The notes under the pieces: model-generated | The model's input: only the letters and a program-made list of their open reading frames with translations | Databases searched by the model: none | What the model was told of the DNA's origin: nothing | Assembly (NCBI RefSeq): GCF_000422825.1 | Contig: NZ_AUGU01000013.1 | Span: 62,001 to 126,000, forward strand | Origin: Nocardioides insulae DSM 17944 | GTDB lineage: Bacteria > Actinomycetota > Actinomycetes > Propionibacteriales > Nocardioidaceae | Direction: 5' to 3' | DNA length: 64,000 bases | In this document: one piece after another, positions 10,194-18,435 of the stretch | Layout: each line of letters starts with the position of its first letter | Numbering within the stretch: position 1 is the first letter of the stretch | Translations under genes and position numbers: made by a program

Positions 10194-11882
10194 GCCGACC
10201 GCACCCGGGCGCCCGTCCGCGGCACCCCCGTCGCCCCCTGTGAGAGCGACCTCACGGCCGCTCCAACGACGGCGGAGCCAGCGGTCGTGCGAGGCCACCA
10301 GGACAGCGCCGGGCGAGGCCTGGACCGCCTCCTCCAGTTCGCCGGCGAGCGCGAGGGAGAGGTGGTTGGTCGGCTCGTCGAGCAGGAGCAGGTCGGGAGA
10401 GTGCGCGATCGCGATGGCCAGCGCCAGCCTCCGGCGCTGTCCCACCGAGAGCGCCCCCGTCGGGCGGGTGAGATCGCGCGGGTGGAGCAGTCCGAGCTCA
10501 GGCAACCCGACGGCGCCCTCCCCCGCGGCCTCCCGGTAGAGCCGCTCCGGGGAGCGGCCCAGGTCCTCGAAGACCGGGTCCTGGGTGAGTTCGGCGACGC
10601 GTCGGGCACCGACCTCGACCGTGCCGGATGCGGGCGCGATCCGGGCACTGAGGACGCCGAGCAGGGTGGACTTCCCCGCGCCGTTGGCCCCGGTGACCAG
10701 GACGCGCTCGCCGGCCTCCGCGTCCAGCCGGTCCAGGGTGAGCCGGCCGGGCACGACCAGGTCGCGCACCTGCACGACCCGCCCGGCGCCGGCGGCACCG
10801 GTCAGGTCGCCGCGGAAGCGCAGCGGCGGAGGAGGCTTGCGCACCTGGGCGGCCTCCGCCTCCTCGAGCCGGCGCTCGGCGTCCCGCTTGCGGCGGGCGA
10901 GGGTCCGCTCGACGTTCTGCCCCTTGAAGTGGTGGATGAACTTGTCGTTGTCGCTGGGCCCACGTCCGTGCGCGACGCTGCCGTTGCCCAGCCGGGTCGC
11001 GGCGCGGAGGCGCGACAGTTCCTCCTGCTGGGTCAGGTAGGTCTCCTCCCAGCGACGCCGGGCCTCCGTCCGGGCATCGACGTACGCCGTCCAGCCGCCG
11101 CCGAAGCGACGCCCGCCGGACCCGTCGGTGCCGAACTCCCCCGGCTCCAGGTCGATCAGCTCGGTCGCGACCTCGTCCAGGAAGGCGCGGTCGTGGCTGG
11201 CGAACAGCACCACGCCCGGGAGGCCGCGGAGGAACTCCCCGAGCAGCGCCACCGCCTCGTCGTCGAGATGGTTGGTGGGCTCGTCCAGCAGCAGCGCCGC
11301 CGGGCGGCGGGTCATGATCGTGGCCAACGCGAGTCGGGTGCGCTGGCCGCCGGAGAGGGAGCCCACTCGCCGCTCGGCGTCCTCGAGCACCCCGGTCAGC
11401 CCCAGGCGCTGCGCCGCCTGCTCGGCCCGGCGGTCCGCGTCCCACGCGTCGTGGGCCAGCGCCCACTCCAGGGCCGCGGCGTACTGGTCCGCGGCGCCGG
11501 GCCGGTCGAGCCGGGTCGCCAGCCGTTCGACCGCGGCCACCGCCTCGCGCAGCGGTCGCAGGGTGCCGGCCAGCACCGCTGCGACGGTGGCGTCGTCGCG
11601 GAACGGCGGCTCCTGGGTGAGCAGGACCAGGTCGTCGGGAGCGGAGAGCTCCCCGCGCACCTCGGCCCGCTCCGGCAGGGTGCCGGCGATCGCGCGGAGC
11701 AGGGTCGACTTCCCGCTGCCGTTCTCCCCCACCAGCGCGACCCGCCGTCCCGGTGGGACGCTCAGGTCGACGCCGCGCAGGACCGGTCGGTCGCGGTAGA
11801 ACACCGAGAGGTCCCGCACGGTGACAGGACCCGCGGCGCCGGCGTACTCGTGGACGGGGGTCTGCGAAGAGTTGGATGACAT
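10191..11882 (-). CDS. ABC-F family ATPase (possible ribosome-protection or translation factor)
   Basis: A soluble twin-ATPase protein without membrane segments. First cassette: Walker [10 protein letters not shown], signature LSGGQRTR, Walker [12 protein letters not shown]. An Arg/Lys-rich linker ([20 protein letters not shown], then KPPPPLRF) precedes the second cassette, with Walker [10 protein letters not shown], signature LSVGQRRR and Walker [12 protein letters not shown]. Linker wording resembles actinobacterial TlrC/LmrC-like ABC-F proteins, which protect ribosomes from antibiotics, but housekeeping roles are also known in the family. ATG 11882 (MSSNSSQTP, 563 residues) is preferred; GTG 11939 is possible, and neither has a clear ribosome-binding site. 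It splits the pyr cluster between pyrC and carA. Confidence 0.85.
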   Translation of the reverse strand: MSSNSSQTPVHEYAGAAGPVTVRDLSVFYRDRPVLRGVDLSVPPGRRVALVGENGSGKSTLLRAIAGTLPERAEVRGELSAPDDLVLLTQEPPFRDDATVAAVLAGTLRPLREAVAAVERLATRLDRPGAADQYAAALEWALAHDAWDADRRAEQAAQRLGLTGVLEDAERRVGSLSGGQRTRLALATIMTRRPAALLLDEPTNHLDDEAVALLGEFLRGLPGVVLFASHDRAFLDEVATELIDLEPGEFGTDGSGGRRFGGGWTAYVDARTEARRRWEETYLTQQEELSRLRAATRLGNGSVAHGRGPSDNDKFIHHFKGQNVERTLARRKRDAERRLEEAEAAQVRKPPPPLRFRGDLTGAAGAGRVVQVRDLVVPGRLTLDRLDAEAGERVLVTGANGAGKSTLLGVLSARIAPASGTVEVGARRVAELTQDPVFEDLGRSPERLYREAAGEGAVGLPELGLLHPRDLTRPTGALSVGQRRRLALAIAIAHSPDLLLLDEPTNHLSLALAGELEEAVQASPGAVLVASHDRWLRRRWSGREVALTGGDGGAADGRPGAVG

Positions 11883-11959
11883 GGCGAGCCGATCTGCGAG
11901 AGTCTCGAGACCCACCGGGCACAGGCTCTGGTCGAGCACAGCCGCGGACGCGGGTCAGA

Positions 11960-11990
11960 TCAGGCGGTCATCCACACGGAGTGCAGCCTA
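11960..11990 (-). other. Leaderless mini-ORF before the ABC-F gene
   Basis: TAGGCT (11985-11990, minus) is followed seven bases later by GTG TGG ATG ACC GCC TGA (11960-11977), a five-codon ORF that would start at or next to the transcription start. About 78 bases of leader with several inverted repeats (for example GTCTCGAGAC) then precede the ABC-F start. Short translated leaders are known to control some antibiotic-inducible ABC-F genes; that role here is inference. Confidence 0.35.
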
Positions 11991-12068
11991 TCCCGAGTTC
12001 ACGCCCGGCCATCAATCCCTTTACTCGATCGGTCCGGGACGTCGTGCGACGTACCACTGTGCCCAGGG

Positions 12069-12153
12069 GTCACATCACCCAGGCAGAAGGTGCGCTACCT
12101 GGCCGATTTTTCGGCCAGGTAGCGCACCTTTCCCCGGTTCACCGGGGAAACGT
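12069..12153 (+). repeat. Two-hairpin dispersed repeat, copy 1 (3' of pyrC)
   Basis: Hairpin A is a perfect 20-bp stem (12087-12106 with 12111-12130) closed by TTTT; hairpin B is a perfect 9-bp stem (12129-12137 with 12142-12150, TTTCCCCGG / CCGGGGAAA) closed by TTCA. The arms share two T bases. Two more copies lie at 40542-40626 and 41091-41158. It begins seven bases after the pyrC stop, hairpin B first, so it may end the pyrRBC transcript. Confidence 0.85.
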
Positions 12154-12160
12154 CCGCCCC

Positions 12161-13450
12161 TCAGACCAGCGCAGCACCGAGCACGGTGGGTACGCCCCGC
12201 AGCAGGGTGGCATGGACGGTGCCGAGCAGGCTCCGGCCGTGCCAGGGGTTGTTGCGGGACAGGGAGACGCTGGCGTCGCGGTCGACGACGACCTCGGCGG
12301 AGGGGTCGACCAGGGTGAGGTTGGCGGGTTCGCCGACCTCCAGCGGGCGGCCGTGTCCCTCGAGGCCGGCGATCCGGGCGGGGGTCTGGCTCATCACCCG
12401 GGCCACACCGGCCCAGTCCAGGCGGCCGGAGTCGACCATCACGGTGGAGATCACCGAGAGCGCGGTCTCCAGGCCGAGCATGCCGAAGGCGGCGTCGACG
12501 AAGGCGTGCTCCTTGTCCTGCCGGGCGTGGGGGGCGTGGTCGGTGGCGACGGCGTCGATGGTGCCGTCGGCGAGGGCGTCGCGGAGTGCTTCGATGTCCT
12601 CGACCGGACGCAGCGGCGGGTTGACCTTGTAGGTCGGGTCGTAGCCGGCGAGCAGGTCGGTGGGGAGCAGCAGGTGGTGGGGGGTGACCTCGGCGGTGAC
12701 AGCGATGCCCTGGGCCTTGGCCCAGCGCAGCACCTCCACCGAACCGGCGGTGGACACGTGCGCCACGTGCACCCGGCTGCCGGTGTGGCGGGCGAGCATC
12801 ACGTCGCGGGCGACGATGACCTCCTCGGCGATCCCGGGCCAGCCCGGCAGGCCGAGCCGTCCGGAGAGCTCCCCCTCGTGGCAGCAGGCGGAGGGGCCGG
12901 CCAGGTCGGGGTCCTGGCTGTGCTGGCTGATGACGCCGCCGAAGGCGCGGATGTATTCCAGCGCCCGCCGCATCACCCGGGGGTCGTGCACACACTTGCC
13001 GTCGTCGGAGAAGACCCGCACCCGGGCCCGGCTGCGCGCCATCAGGCCCAGCTCGGCGAGCTCCTCGCCGGCCAGGCCCTTGGTCACCGCGCCGACCGGC
13101 TGGACGTCGACCAGCCCGGCGTCCCGGCCGAGGTCGAGGATGCGCTCGGCGGCCTCGGCGGTGTCGGTGACCGGGTTGGTGTTGGCCATCGCCAGGACCG
13201 CGGTGAAGCCACCAGCGGCCGCGGCGCGCGAGCCGGTGAGGACCGTCTCGGCATCCTCCCGGCCGGGCTCACGCAGGTGGGTGTGCAGGTCGACCAGGCC
13301 GGGCAGCAACACCAGCCCGTCGGCGTCCAGGGTGCGGTCGGCCGAGCGACTCAACGAGCCGATCTCGCGGATCGCTCCGTCGGCGACGTACACGTCGGCA
13401 CGCTCGGCGCCGAGCAGGGACGCCCCACGGATCAGGACGGACTCGCTCAT
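12161..13450 (-). CDS. pyrC: Dihydroorotase
   Basis: Cyclises carbamoyl aspartate to dihydroorotate; a zinc amidohydrolase of the class I (about 430-residue) type. The 429-residue protein shows the metal motif VDLHTHLREPG near residues 55-65, further metal ligands in ISQHSQDPD and VHVAHVST, and the catalytic Asp in ATDHAPH. Its ATG overlaps the pyrB stop by one base. It ends the pyrR-pyrB-pyrC unit; the repeat at 12069-12153 follows its stop. Confidence 0.96.
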   Translation of the reverse strand: MSESVLIRGASLLGAERADVYVADGAIREIGSLSRSADRTLDADGLVLLPGLVDLHTHLREPGREDAETVLTGSRAAAAGGFTAVLAMANTNPVTDTAEAAERILDLGRDAGLVDVQPVGAVTKGLAGEELAELGLMARSRARVRVFSDDGKCVHDPRVMRRALEYIRAFGGVISQHSQDPDLAGPSACCHEGELSGRLGLPGWPGIAEEVIVARDVMLARHTGSRVHVAHVSTAGSVEVLRWAKAQGIAVTAEVTPHHLLLPTDLLAGYDPTYKVNPPLRPVEDIEALRDALADGTIDAVATDHAPHARQDKEHAFVDAAFGMLGLETALSVISTVMVDSGRLDWAGVARVMSQTPARIAGLEGHGRPLEVGEPANLTLVDPSAEVVVDRDASVSLSRNNPWHGRSLLGTVHATLLRGVPTVLGAALV

Positions 13451-14409
13451 CAGACTCCCTTGATCGTTTCCGGCTTGAGCGGCTCGGGCTCGCCGGCGAG
13501 CAGGTGGTAGAGCACGGACATGCGGATCGCGACACCGGCCGAGACCTGGTCGAGCACCAGGCTGCTGGCGGCGTCGGCGGCCTCGGGGGCGATCTCCAGC
13601 CCGCGGTTCATCGGACCCGGGTGCAGGATCGGCACGTCGGCACGCAGCAGGTCGAGGCGGGGGCGGGTCAGCCCGTAGCCGATGGTGTACTCGCGCGGGC
13701 TGGGGAAGTAGCCCCCGCTCATCCGCTCCCGCTGGACGCGCAGCATCATCACGGCGTCGACCTCGGGCAGCACCTCGTCGAGGTCGTACGACGTCGCGAA
13801 CCCGGCCTCAGCGGCCCACTGCCCCACTCCCGCGGGCATCAGCGTGGGCGGTGCGACCGCGGTGACCCGGGCACCCAGCTTGGCCAGGCTCAGCAGGTTG
13901 CTGCGGAAGACCCGGCTGTGGGTGAGGTCGCCGACGATCGCGACGTGCTTGCCCTCCAGCGACCCGAGGTGGCGCTGCAGGGTGTAGGCGTCGAGCAGCG
14001 CCTGGGTGGGGTGCTCGTGCATCCCGTCGCCGGCGTTGATCACCGGGCAGTCCACCCACTGGGTGATCTGCTCGGCGGCACCGCTGGCGGAGTGGCGCAC
14101 CACGAGTCCGTCCACGCCCATCGCGGTGACGGTGAGGACGGTGTCCCGCAGGCTCTCGCCCTTGCTGGTGCTCGACCCCTTGGCGGAGATGTTGATGACG
14201 TCGGCGGAGAGCCACTTGCCGGCGATCTCGAAGCTGGAGCGGGTGCGGGTGGAGTCCTCGAAGAACAGGTTGATGACGGTGCGGCCGCGCAGGGCCGGCA
14301 GCTTCTTCACCTCGCGCCGCTGCACGTCGTGCATCTGGGCGGCGGTCTCGAAGAGGGTGCCGATGTCGCCGGCGGTCAGGTCCTCGATCCCGATCAGGTG
14401 CTTCTTCAT
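13450..14409 (-). CDS. pyrB: Aspartate carbamoyltransferase catalytic subunit
   Basis: Condenses carbamoyl phosphate with aspartate, the committed pyrimidine step. The 319-residue protein has the carbamoyl-phosphate motif STRTRSSFE near residue 54, the KGESLRDT loop, [14 protein letters not shown] and the aspartate-binding region MLRVQRERM. The ATG overlaps the pyrR stop as ATGA. No regulatory pyrI gene is present, as expected for Actinobacteria. Confidence 0.96.
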   Translation of the reverse strand: MKKHLIGIEDLTAGDIGTLFETAAQMHDVQRREVKKLPALRGRTVINLFFEDSTRTRSSFEIAGKWLSADVINISAKGSSTSKGESLRDTVLTVTAMGVDGLVVRHSASGAAEQITQWVDCPVINAGDGMHEHPTQALLDAYTLQRHLGSLEGKHVAIVGDLTHSRVFRSNLLSLAKLGARVTAVAPPTLMPAGVGQWAAEAGFATSYDLDEVLPEVDAVMMLRVQRERMSGGYFPSPREYTIGYGLTRPRLDLLRADVPILHPGPMNRGLEIAPEAADAASSLVLDQVSAGVAIRMSVLYHLLAGEPEPLKPETIKGV

Positions 14410-15026
14410 CGCGGGCCCTCCTGGTGCGCGGGGGCGGCGTCGCGGATGCGTACCTCGTCGACGCCGTCGGTCTCCTCCAGGCGTACGCCGACCCGCTCGG
14501 CCCGGGCGGTGGGCAGGTTCTTGCCCACGTGGTCGGCCCGGATCGGCAGGTCGCGGTGGCCCCGGTCGACCAGCACGGCCAGCCGCACCACCGAGGGGCG
14601 GCCGAGGTCGGAGAGCGCGTCGAGGGCGGCCCGGATGGTGCGACCGCTGTAGAGCACGTCGTCGACCAGCACCACGGTCTTGCCATCGAGTCCGGACGCG
14701 GGCAGTTCGGTCCGGTGCGGGCTGCGGGTGGGGTGGTTGCGCAGGTCGTCGCGGTACATCGTCACGTCGAGCGTGCCGAGCTCGACCGGCTGGCCCTCGA
14801 CCGCTTCGATCCGGCTCGCGATCCGGCGGGCGAGCGGGACACCGCGGGTGTGCAGGCCCAGCACGAGCAGGTCCGCCGCCCCCTTGTTGCGCTCCAGGAT
14901 CTCGTGGGAGATCCGGGTGAGGGCGCGAGCGATGTCGTCGGCGTCGAGCACGACCCGCCCGGGAAGGACGTCGGTACCGAGGGCGGGCGCCGGCTCGGCG
15001 CCCGCAGGGTTGGGATCAGGACTCAT
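14406..15026 (-). CDS. pyrR: PyrR: pyr mRNA-binding attenuator / uracil phosphoribosyltransferase
   Basis: Senses UMP and represses pyr genes by binding a conserved mRNA loop; many homologues also have uracil phosphoribosyltransferase activity. The 206-residue protein is longer than the roughly 180-residue Bacillus form because of an N-terminal extension. It has the PRPP motif [17 protein letters not shown] and the [12 protein letters not shown] block typical of PyrR. ATG 15026 lies ten bases after AGGAGGT, inside its own putative PyrR target, implying autoregulation. It heads pyrR-pyrB-pyrC. Confidence 0.95.
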   Translation of the reverse strand: MSPDPNPAGAEPAPALGTDVLPGRVVLDADDIARALTRISHEILERNKGAADLLVLGLHTRGVPLARRIASRIEAVEGQPVELGTLDVTMYRDDLRNHPTRSPHRTELPASGLDGKTVVLVDDVLYSGRTIRAALDALSDLGRPSVVRLAVLVDRGHRDLPIRADHVGKNLPTARAERVGVRLEETDGVDEVRIRDAAPAHQEGPR

Positions 15027-15036
15027 GGAGACAGGG

Positions 15037-15094
15037 ACCTCCTTCTCCGCCTCACGGGACGGCTCGTTAAAGGATGTCGAACGGGGCCACTGTA
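15037..15094 (-). promoter_or_regulatory. PyrR-type regulatory leader and promoter of pyrR
   Basis: A -10-like TACAGT (15089-15094, minus) lies between the nusB terminator and the leader. The message would begin near GTTCGACATCCTTTAAC, then carry GTCCCGTGAGGCGG and GAGAAGGAGGT (to 15037). The blocks match the carA leader at 10131-10171 almost base for base, while the spacer between CCTTTAAC and GTCC differs. The shared GTGAGGC core fits a PyrR binding loop that would hide the ribosome-binding site. Confidence 0.78.
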
Positions 15095-15102
15095 GCGACG
15101 TC

Positions 15103-15142
15103 GCGCCCGCCTACTCGAACCGGGAGTTCGAGAGGCGGGCGC
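15103..15142 (-). terminator. Terminator after nusB
   Basis: A 17-bp stem with one bulged A (15103-15120 against 15126-15142; arms GCGCCCGCCT and AGGCGGGCGC, then CTCGAAC and GTTCGAG) closed by CGGGA. It lies 46 bases after the nusB stop and just before the pyrR promoter. No T-run, as is common in Actinobacteria. Confidence 0.75.
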
Positions 15143-15188
15143 AGAGTCGTGGCCGGACCGGGCCCAGGCGACCCGGGACGCGGATGGA

Positions 15189-15596
15189 TCAGGCGAGCGT
15201 GGACTTGTCGCGCTGGATCGCGCCGAGGATGCCGTTGACGAACTGGGGCGACTCGTCGGTGGAGAGTTCGCGCACCAGCTGCATGGCCTCGGAGACGGCG
15301 ACCCCGTCGGGGACGTCGTCGGCGTACAGCATCTCCCACACGCCGAGGCGCAGGACGTTGCGGTCGACCGCCGGCATCCGGTTGAGCGACCAGTCCTTGG
15401 CGTAGCGGGTGAGCAGTTCGTCGATCCGCTCCCGGTGCTCGCTCACACCACGCACCAGGGTGGCGGTGTAGGGGTTGTTGGGGGCCTCGCCCTCGGCGAT
15501 GGCGCGGTCGAGCGCCTCGACCGGCGACTCCGAGCGGAGTTCGGAGGCGAAGAGGAGGTCGAGGGCCCGCTTACGAGCCTTGGAGCGTGCAGCCAT
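15189..15596 (-). CDS. nusB: Transcription antitermination factor NusB
   Basis: Binds boxA RNA with NusE (S10) to let RNA polymerase read through rRNA operons. The 135-residue, mostly helical protein has the typical N-terminus SKARKRALDLLFASELR and the C-terminal block VAVSEAMQLVRELSTDESPQFVNGILGAI. It starts nine bases after the efp stop without a good ribosome-binding site, suggesting coupling to efp. A strong hairpin ends the unit. In Streptomyces bldD usually lies between nusB and pyrR; it is absent here. Confidence 0.95.
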   Translation of the reverse strand: MAARSKARKRALDLLFASELRSESPVEALDRAIAEGEAPNNPYTATLVRGVSEHRERIDELLTRYAKDWSLNRMPAVDRNVLRLGVWEMLYADDVPDGVAVSEAMQLVRELSTDESPQFVNGILGAIQRDKSTLA

Positions 15597-15605
15597 CGGA
15601 GGTGG

Positions 15606-16172
15606 TCAGCCCTTGACGCGGCTGAGGTAGGAGCCGCCGTCGCGGGTGTCGACCTTGATCTTCTCGCCCTGCTCGATGAAGAGCGGCACCTGGATCTCGG
15701 CACCGGTCTCGACGGTCGCCGGCTTGGTCCGGCCGGTGGCGGAGTCACCAGCGACGCCCGGCTCGGTGAAGGTCACCTCGACCTCGATGGACGGCGGCAG
15801 TTCGATGAAGAGCACCCGGCCCTCGTGGGTGGCCACGATCGCGTCGGTGTTCTCCAGCATGAAGTCGGCGGCGCTGCCCACGATCTCCGGGGCGACCTCG
15901 GTCTGCTCGTAGGTCTGGACGTCCATGAAGACGTAGTTGGTGCCGTCGTTGTAGAGGTACTGCATCGTCCGGCGGTCGACCGTGGCGGTCTCGACCTTGG
16001 TGCCGGCGTTGAAGGTCTTGTCGACGTTCTTGTTGGTCTCGACGTTCTTCAGCTTGGTGCGGACGAAGGCAGGCCCCTTGCCGGGCTTCACGTGCTGGAA
16101 CTCGACCACCTGCCAGAGCTGGCCGTCGATGTTGAGAACCAAGCCGTTCTTGAGGTCGTTGGTGGTAGCCAT
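15606..16172 (-). CDS. efp: Translation elongation factor P (PGKGP-loop type)
   Basis: Relieves ribosomes stalled at polyproline. The 188-residue protein has three beta-barrel domains; the loop that reaches the peptidyl-transferase centre reads [10 protein letters not shown] with Lys32 at the tip. This PGKGP loop is the form described in Actinobacteria as working without lysine modification. ATG 16172 ([10 protein letters not shown]) is the conserved family start and has AAGAAGGCGG upstream; the open frame beyond it is noncoding. A promoter lies at about 16287-16292. Confidence 0.96.
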   Translation of the reverse strand: MATTNDLKNGLVLNIDGQLWQVVEFQHVKPGKGPAFVRTKLKNVETNKNVDKTFNAGTKVETATVDRRTMQYLYNDGTNYVFMDVQTYEQTEVAPEIVGSAADFMLENTDAIVATHEGRVLFIELPPSIEVEVTFTEPGVAGDSATGRTKPATVETGAEIQVPLFIEQGEKIKVDTRDGGSYLSRVKG

Positions 16173-16286
16173 CCGCGCGATATCCGCCTTCTTGGTTTGT
16201 CGTGTTGTCAAGGCCCCGGTCGGGGACCGGGCTCGATCGCCGTCGCGCGGGCAGCGCGCGGCGAGCACCCAGGGGAACGGCGGCCA

Positions 16287-16292
16287 AGTCTA
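16287..16292 (-). promoter_or_regulatory. -10 box of the efp-nusB operon
   Basis: TAGACT on the minus strand, preceded by no clear -35. It would give an efp leader of about 110 nt. It lies between the aroQ hairpins (16330-16371) and efp, supporting efp-nusB as a separate unit. Confidence 0.45.
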
Positions 16293-16329
16293 GTGGCGCC
16301 GGTACGCCGTCACCTAGTCGCCAGTCGTC

Positions 16330-16371
16330 GGCGCCGGTCTTCGGCGCCAGCCGTCGGCCGGCTCAGCCGGC
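16330..16371 (-). terminator. Double hairpin at the end of aroQ
   Basis: GCCGGC TGA GCCGGC (16357-16371) places the aroQ stop codon itself in the loop of a 6-bp stem. A second stem, GGCGCCG / CGGCGCC with loop AAGAC (16330-16348), follows about ten bases later and is the likelier terminator. Confidence 0.55.
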
Positions 16372-16803
16372 GTCGGCGATGGTCTCCAGGGCCATCCGGT
16401 AGCCCTCCAGCCCCTCACCCTCGATGACCCGCACGGCGTGCGGGGTCACCACCGAGGTGTGCCGGAACTCCTCGGGTCGCTTGGACGGGGCGCTGATGTG
16501 GATCTCCACCAGGGGCGCCTCCAGTTGGGCGCAGGCGTCGTAGAGGGCGTAGGAGTAATGGGTCCAGGCCCCGGCATTGAGCACCACGGGGGTGGCCTCG
16601 TCGGCCGCGCCGTTGAGCCAGTCGATCATCGTGCCCTCGTGGTTGGTCTGGCGCACCTCGACCTCGAGGTCGAGCGGCTTCCCCCACTCCACGCAGAGCG
16701 CCGCCAATTGGGCGTAGGTGACGGTGCCGTAGATCTCCGGCTGCCGGCGACCCAGACGACCGAGGTTGGGGCCGTTGAGGACCAGGACCTTGCGTGCGCT
16801 CAT
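16363..16803 (-). CDS. aroQ: 3-dehydroquinate dehydratase, type II
   Basis: Third shikimate step: dehydrates 3-dehydroquinate; a dodecameric type II enzyme. The 146-residue protein has VLNGPNLGRLGRRQPEIYG with the catalytic Tyr, the flexible-lid Arg, NHEGTMIDWLNGA, NAGAWTHYSYALYDA with the catalytic His region, and EIHISAPSKRPEEFRH. The more usual motif is NLLGxREPxxYG, so the first loop is slightly altered. Its ATG overlaps the aroB stop as ATGA; it ends the aro run. Confidence 0.94.
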   Translation of the reverse strand: MSARKVLVLNGPNLGRLGRRQPEIYGTVTYAQLAALCVEWGKPLDLEVEVRQTNHEGTMIDWLNGAADEATPVVLNAGAWTHYSYALYDACAQLEAPLVEIHISAPSKRPEEFRHTSVVTPHAVRVIEGEGLEGYRMALETIADAG

Positions 16804-17918
16804 CGCTTCTCCGTCTCGTGGGGAGCGAGGGCGTCGAACGCCGCCCGCAACGTCTCCTCGGGGGGACCTGCCAGGATCGTGGGCCGGGCCAGTCCGTCGA
16901 GCACGACGAAGCGTAGCTGGTCACCACGGGCCTTCTTGTCGACCCTCATGATCTCCAGGAGAGCCCCGAACTCCGGCCCCTCGAACGACGTCGGCAGGCC
17001 GACCCGGCCGAGCACCGCGCGGTGCCGATCGGCCAGGTCGTCGTCGATCCGGCCGGTGAGCCGGGCCAGCTCGGCGACGTAGACACAGCCCAGGGCGACC
17101 GCCTCGCCGTGCCGGACGGCGTACCCGGAGTCGCGCTCGATGGCATGGGCGAGGGTGTGGCCGTAGTTGAGCGCCTCCCGGCCGGGGTGCCCGCCGAGGC
17201 CGCCGGTCTCGCGCAGGTCGTCGACCACGACGTCGATCTTGACCGCGACCGCCCGCCGGACCAGTTCGGCCAGCACCGGCGAGTCGCCGGTGAGGGTCGC
17301 GGGGTCGGTCTCCTCGATCAGCCGCAGGATCTCCGGGTCGGCGATGAAGCCGCACTTGACCACCTCACCCAGCCCCGCGACCAGCTCCTCGCGCGGCAGG
17401 GTGTCGAGCCGCGCCAGGTCGCACAGCACCCCGGCGGGTTCGTGGAAGGCGCCCACCAGGTTCTTGCCGGCACCGGTGTTGACGCCGGTCTTGCCTCCGA
17501 CCGCGGCATCGACCATGGCGAGCAGCGTGGTCGGCACGTGCACGACCCGTACGCCGCGCAGCCAGGTCGCCGCGACGAAACCGCCGAGGTCGGTGGTGGC
17601 CCCACCGCCGAAGGTGACCACCGCGTCGGAGCGGGTGAACCCCTTCTCCCCCAGAGCCTCCCAGCAGCCGTGCGCCACCTCGGCGGTCTTGGCCGCCTCC
17701 CCCTCGGGGAGTCCCAGCCCGAGCACGTCGTAGTGCGGCACCAGCTGCTCGAGCAAGGACTCCGCCTGCTCGGCCAGTTCCCCGGCGTAGAGGAGGGCGA
17801 CCCGCTGGACGCCCTCGCCGAGCAGGCCGGGCAGTTCCGCGGCGAGGTCGCGGCCGATCAGGACGTCGTAGGGCGAGGCACCGCCGACGTGCAGTCGGGT
17901 GGGCTCAGTGGTCGTCAC
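16800..17918 (-). CDS. aroB: 3-dehydroquinate synthase
   Basis: Second shikimate step: NAD- and metal-dependent cyclisation of DAHP. The 372-residue protein contains FGGGATTDLGGFVAATWLRG, the signature GGKTGVNTGAGKNLVGAFH, and the metal ligands in LNYGHTLAHAIE and RHGEAVALG. GTG 17918 is preferred: AAGGAG lies seven bases upstream, and the start overlaps the aroK 3' end by 14 bases. A start eight codons earlier is open but has no such site. Part of aroC-aroK-aroB-aroQ. Confidence 0.95.
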   Translation of the reverse strand: MTTTEPTRLHVGGASPYDVLIGRDLAAELPGLLGEGVQRVALLYAGELAEQAESLLEQLVPHYDVLGLGLPEGEAAKTAEVAHGCWEALGEKGFTRSDAVVTFGGGATTDLGGFVAATWLRGVRVVHVPTTLLAMVDAAVGGKTGVNTGAGKNLVGAFHEPAGVLCDLARLDTLPREELVAGLGEVVKCGFIADPEILRLIEETDPATLTGDSPVLAELVRRAVAVKIDVVVDDLRETGGLGGHPGREALNYGHTLAHAIERDSGYAVRHGEAVALGCVYVAELARLTGRIDDDLADRHRAVLGRVGLPTSFEGPEFGALLEIMRVDKKARGDQLRFVVLDGLARPTILAGPPEETLRAAFDALAPHETEKR

Positions 17919-18435
17919 GGGGAAGCTCCTTCTCGATCGCATCGGCCACCTCGCCCGGTCCGAGACCGTCGGTGTCGACGATCACGGTGGCGGTGGCCTC
18001 GTAGATGGGGGCGCGCTCGTCGAGCAGTTGCTTGATCCGGCCGCGCACGTTGCCCAGCAGCAGCGGTCGGCCCGATTCCAGGCCGACCCGCTTGACCGCG
18101 TCGGACAGGCCGACGCGCAGCATGACGACGTCGTGTCCGACCAGTCGTTCCTGCGTGCTGGGGTCGAGCACGGCTCCGCCGCCGAGGGACAGCACCCCCT
18201 CGTGCTCCGCGAGCGCCACCGCGACGGCGTCCCGCTCCCGCTCCCGGAAGGCGGCCTCGCCCTCCTCGACGAAGATGTCCTGGACCGTCTTGCCGGCGGC
18301 TGCCTCGATGTCTAGGTCGGTGTCGCGCAGGGTGACGCCCCAGCGCTGGGCCAGGATCCGTCCGACGGTCGTCTTGCCCGCCCCCATCGGACCGATCAGC
18401 ACGGCCCGCGGTCGGGCTCCGGTGGGGCTGCTCAC
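17905..18435 (-). CDS. aroK: Shikimate kinase
   Basis: Phosphorylates shikimate at O3 using ATP. The 176-residue protein has Walker [16 protein letters not shown] near residue 15, the substrate-binding DTDLDIE and GGGAVLD motifs, and the lid Arg in [10 protein letters not shown]. The GTG start overlaps the aroC stop as GTGA. It sits between aroC and aroB, the usual actinobacterial order, and is probably coupled to both. Confidence 0.95.
   Translation of the reverse strand: MSSPTGARPRAVLIGPMGAGKTTVGRILAQRWGVTLRDTDLDIEAAAGKTVQDIFVEEGEAAFRERERDAVAVALAEHEGVLSLGGGAVLDPSTQERLVGHDVVMLRVGLSDAVKRVGLESGRPLLLGNVRGRIKQLLDERAPIYEATATVIVDTDGLGPGEVADAIEKELPRDDH

Noticed and set aside
15115..15131. A LexA-like TCGAAC...GTTCGA palindrome before pyrR
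   Set aside because: Spacer is five bases instead of four, and the bases form part of the nusB terminator stem.
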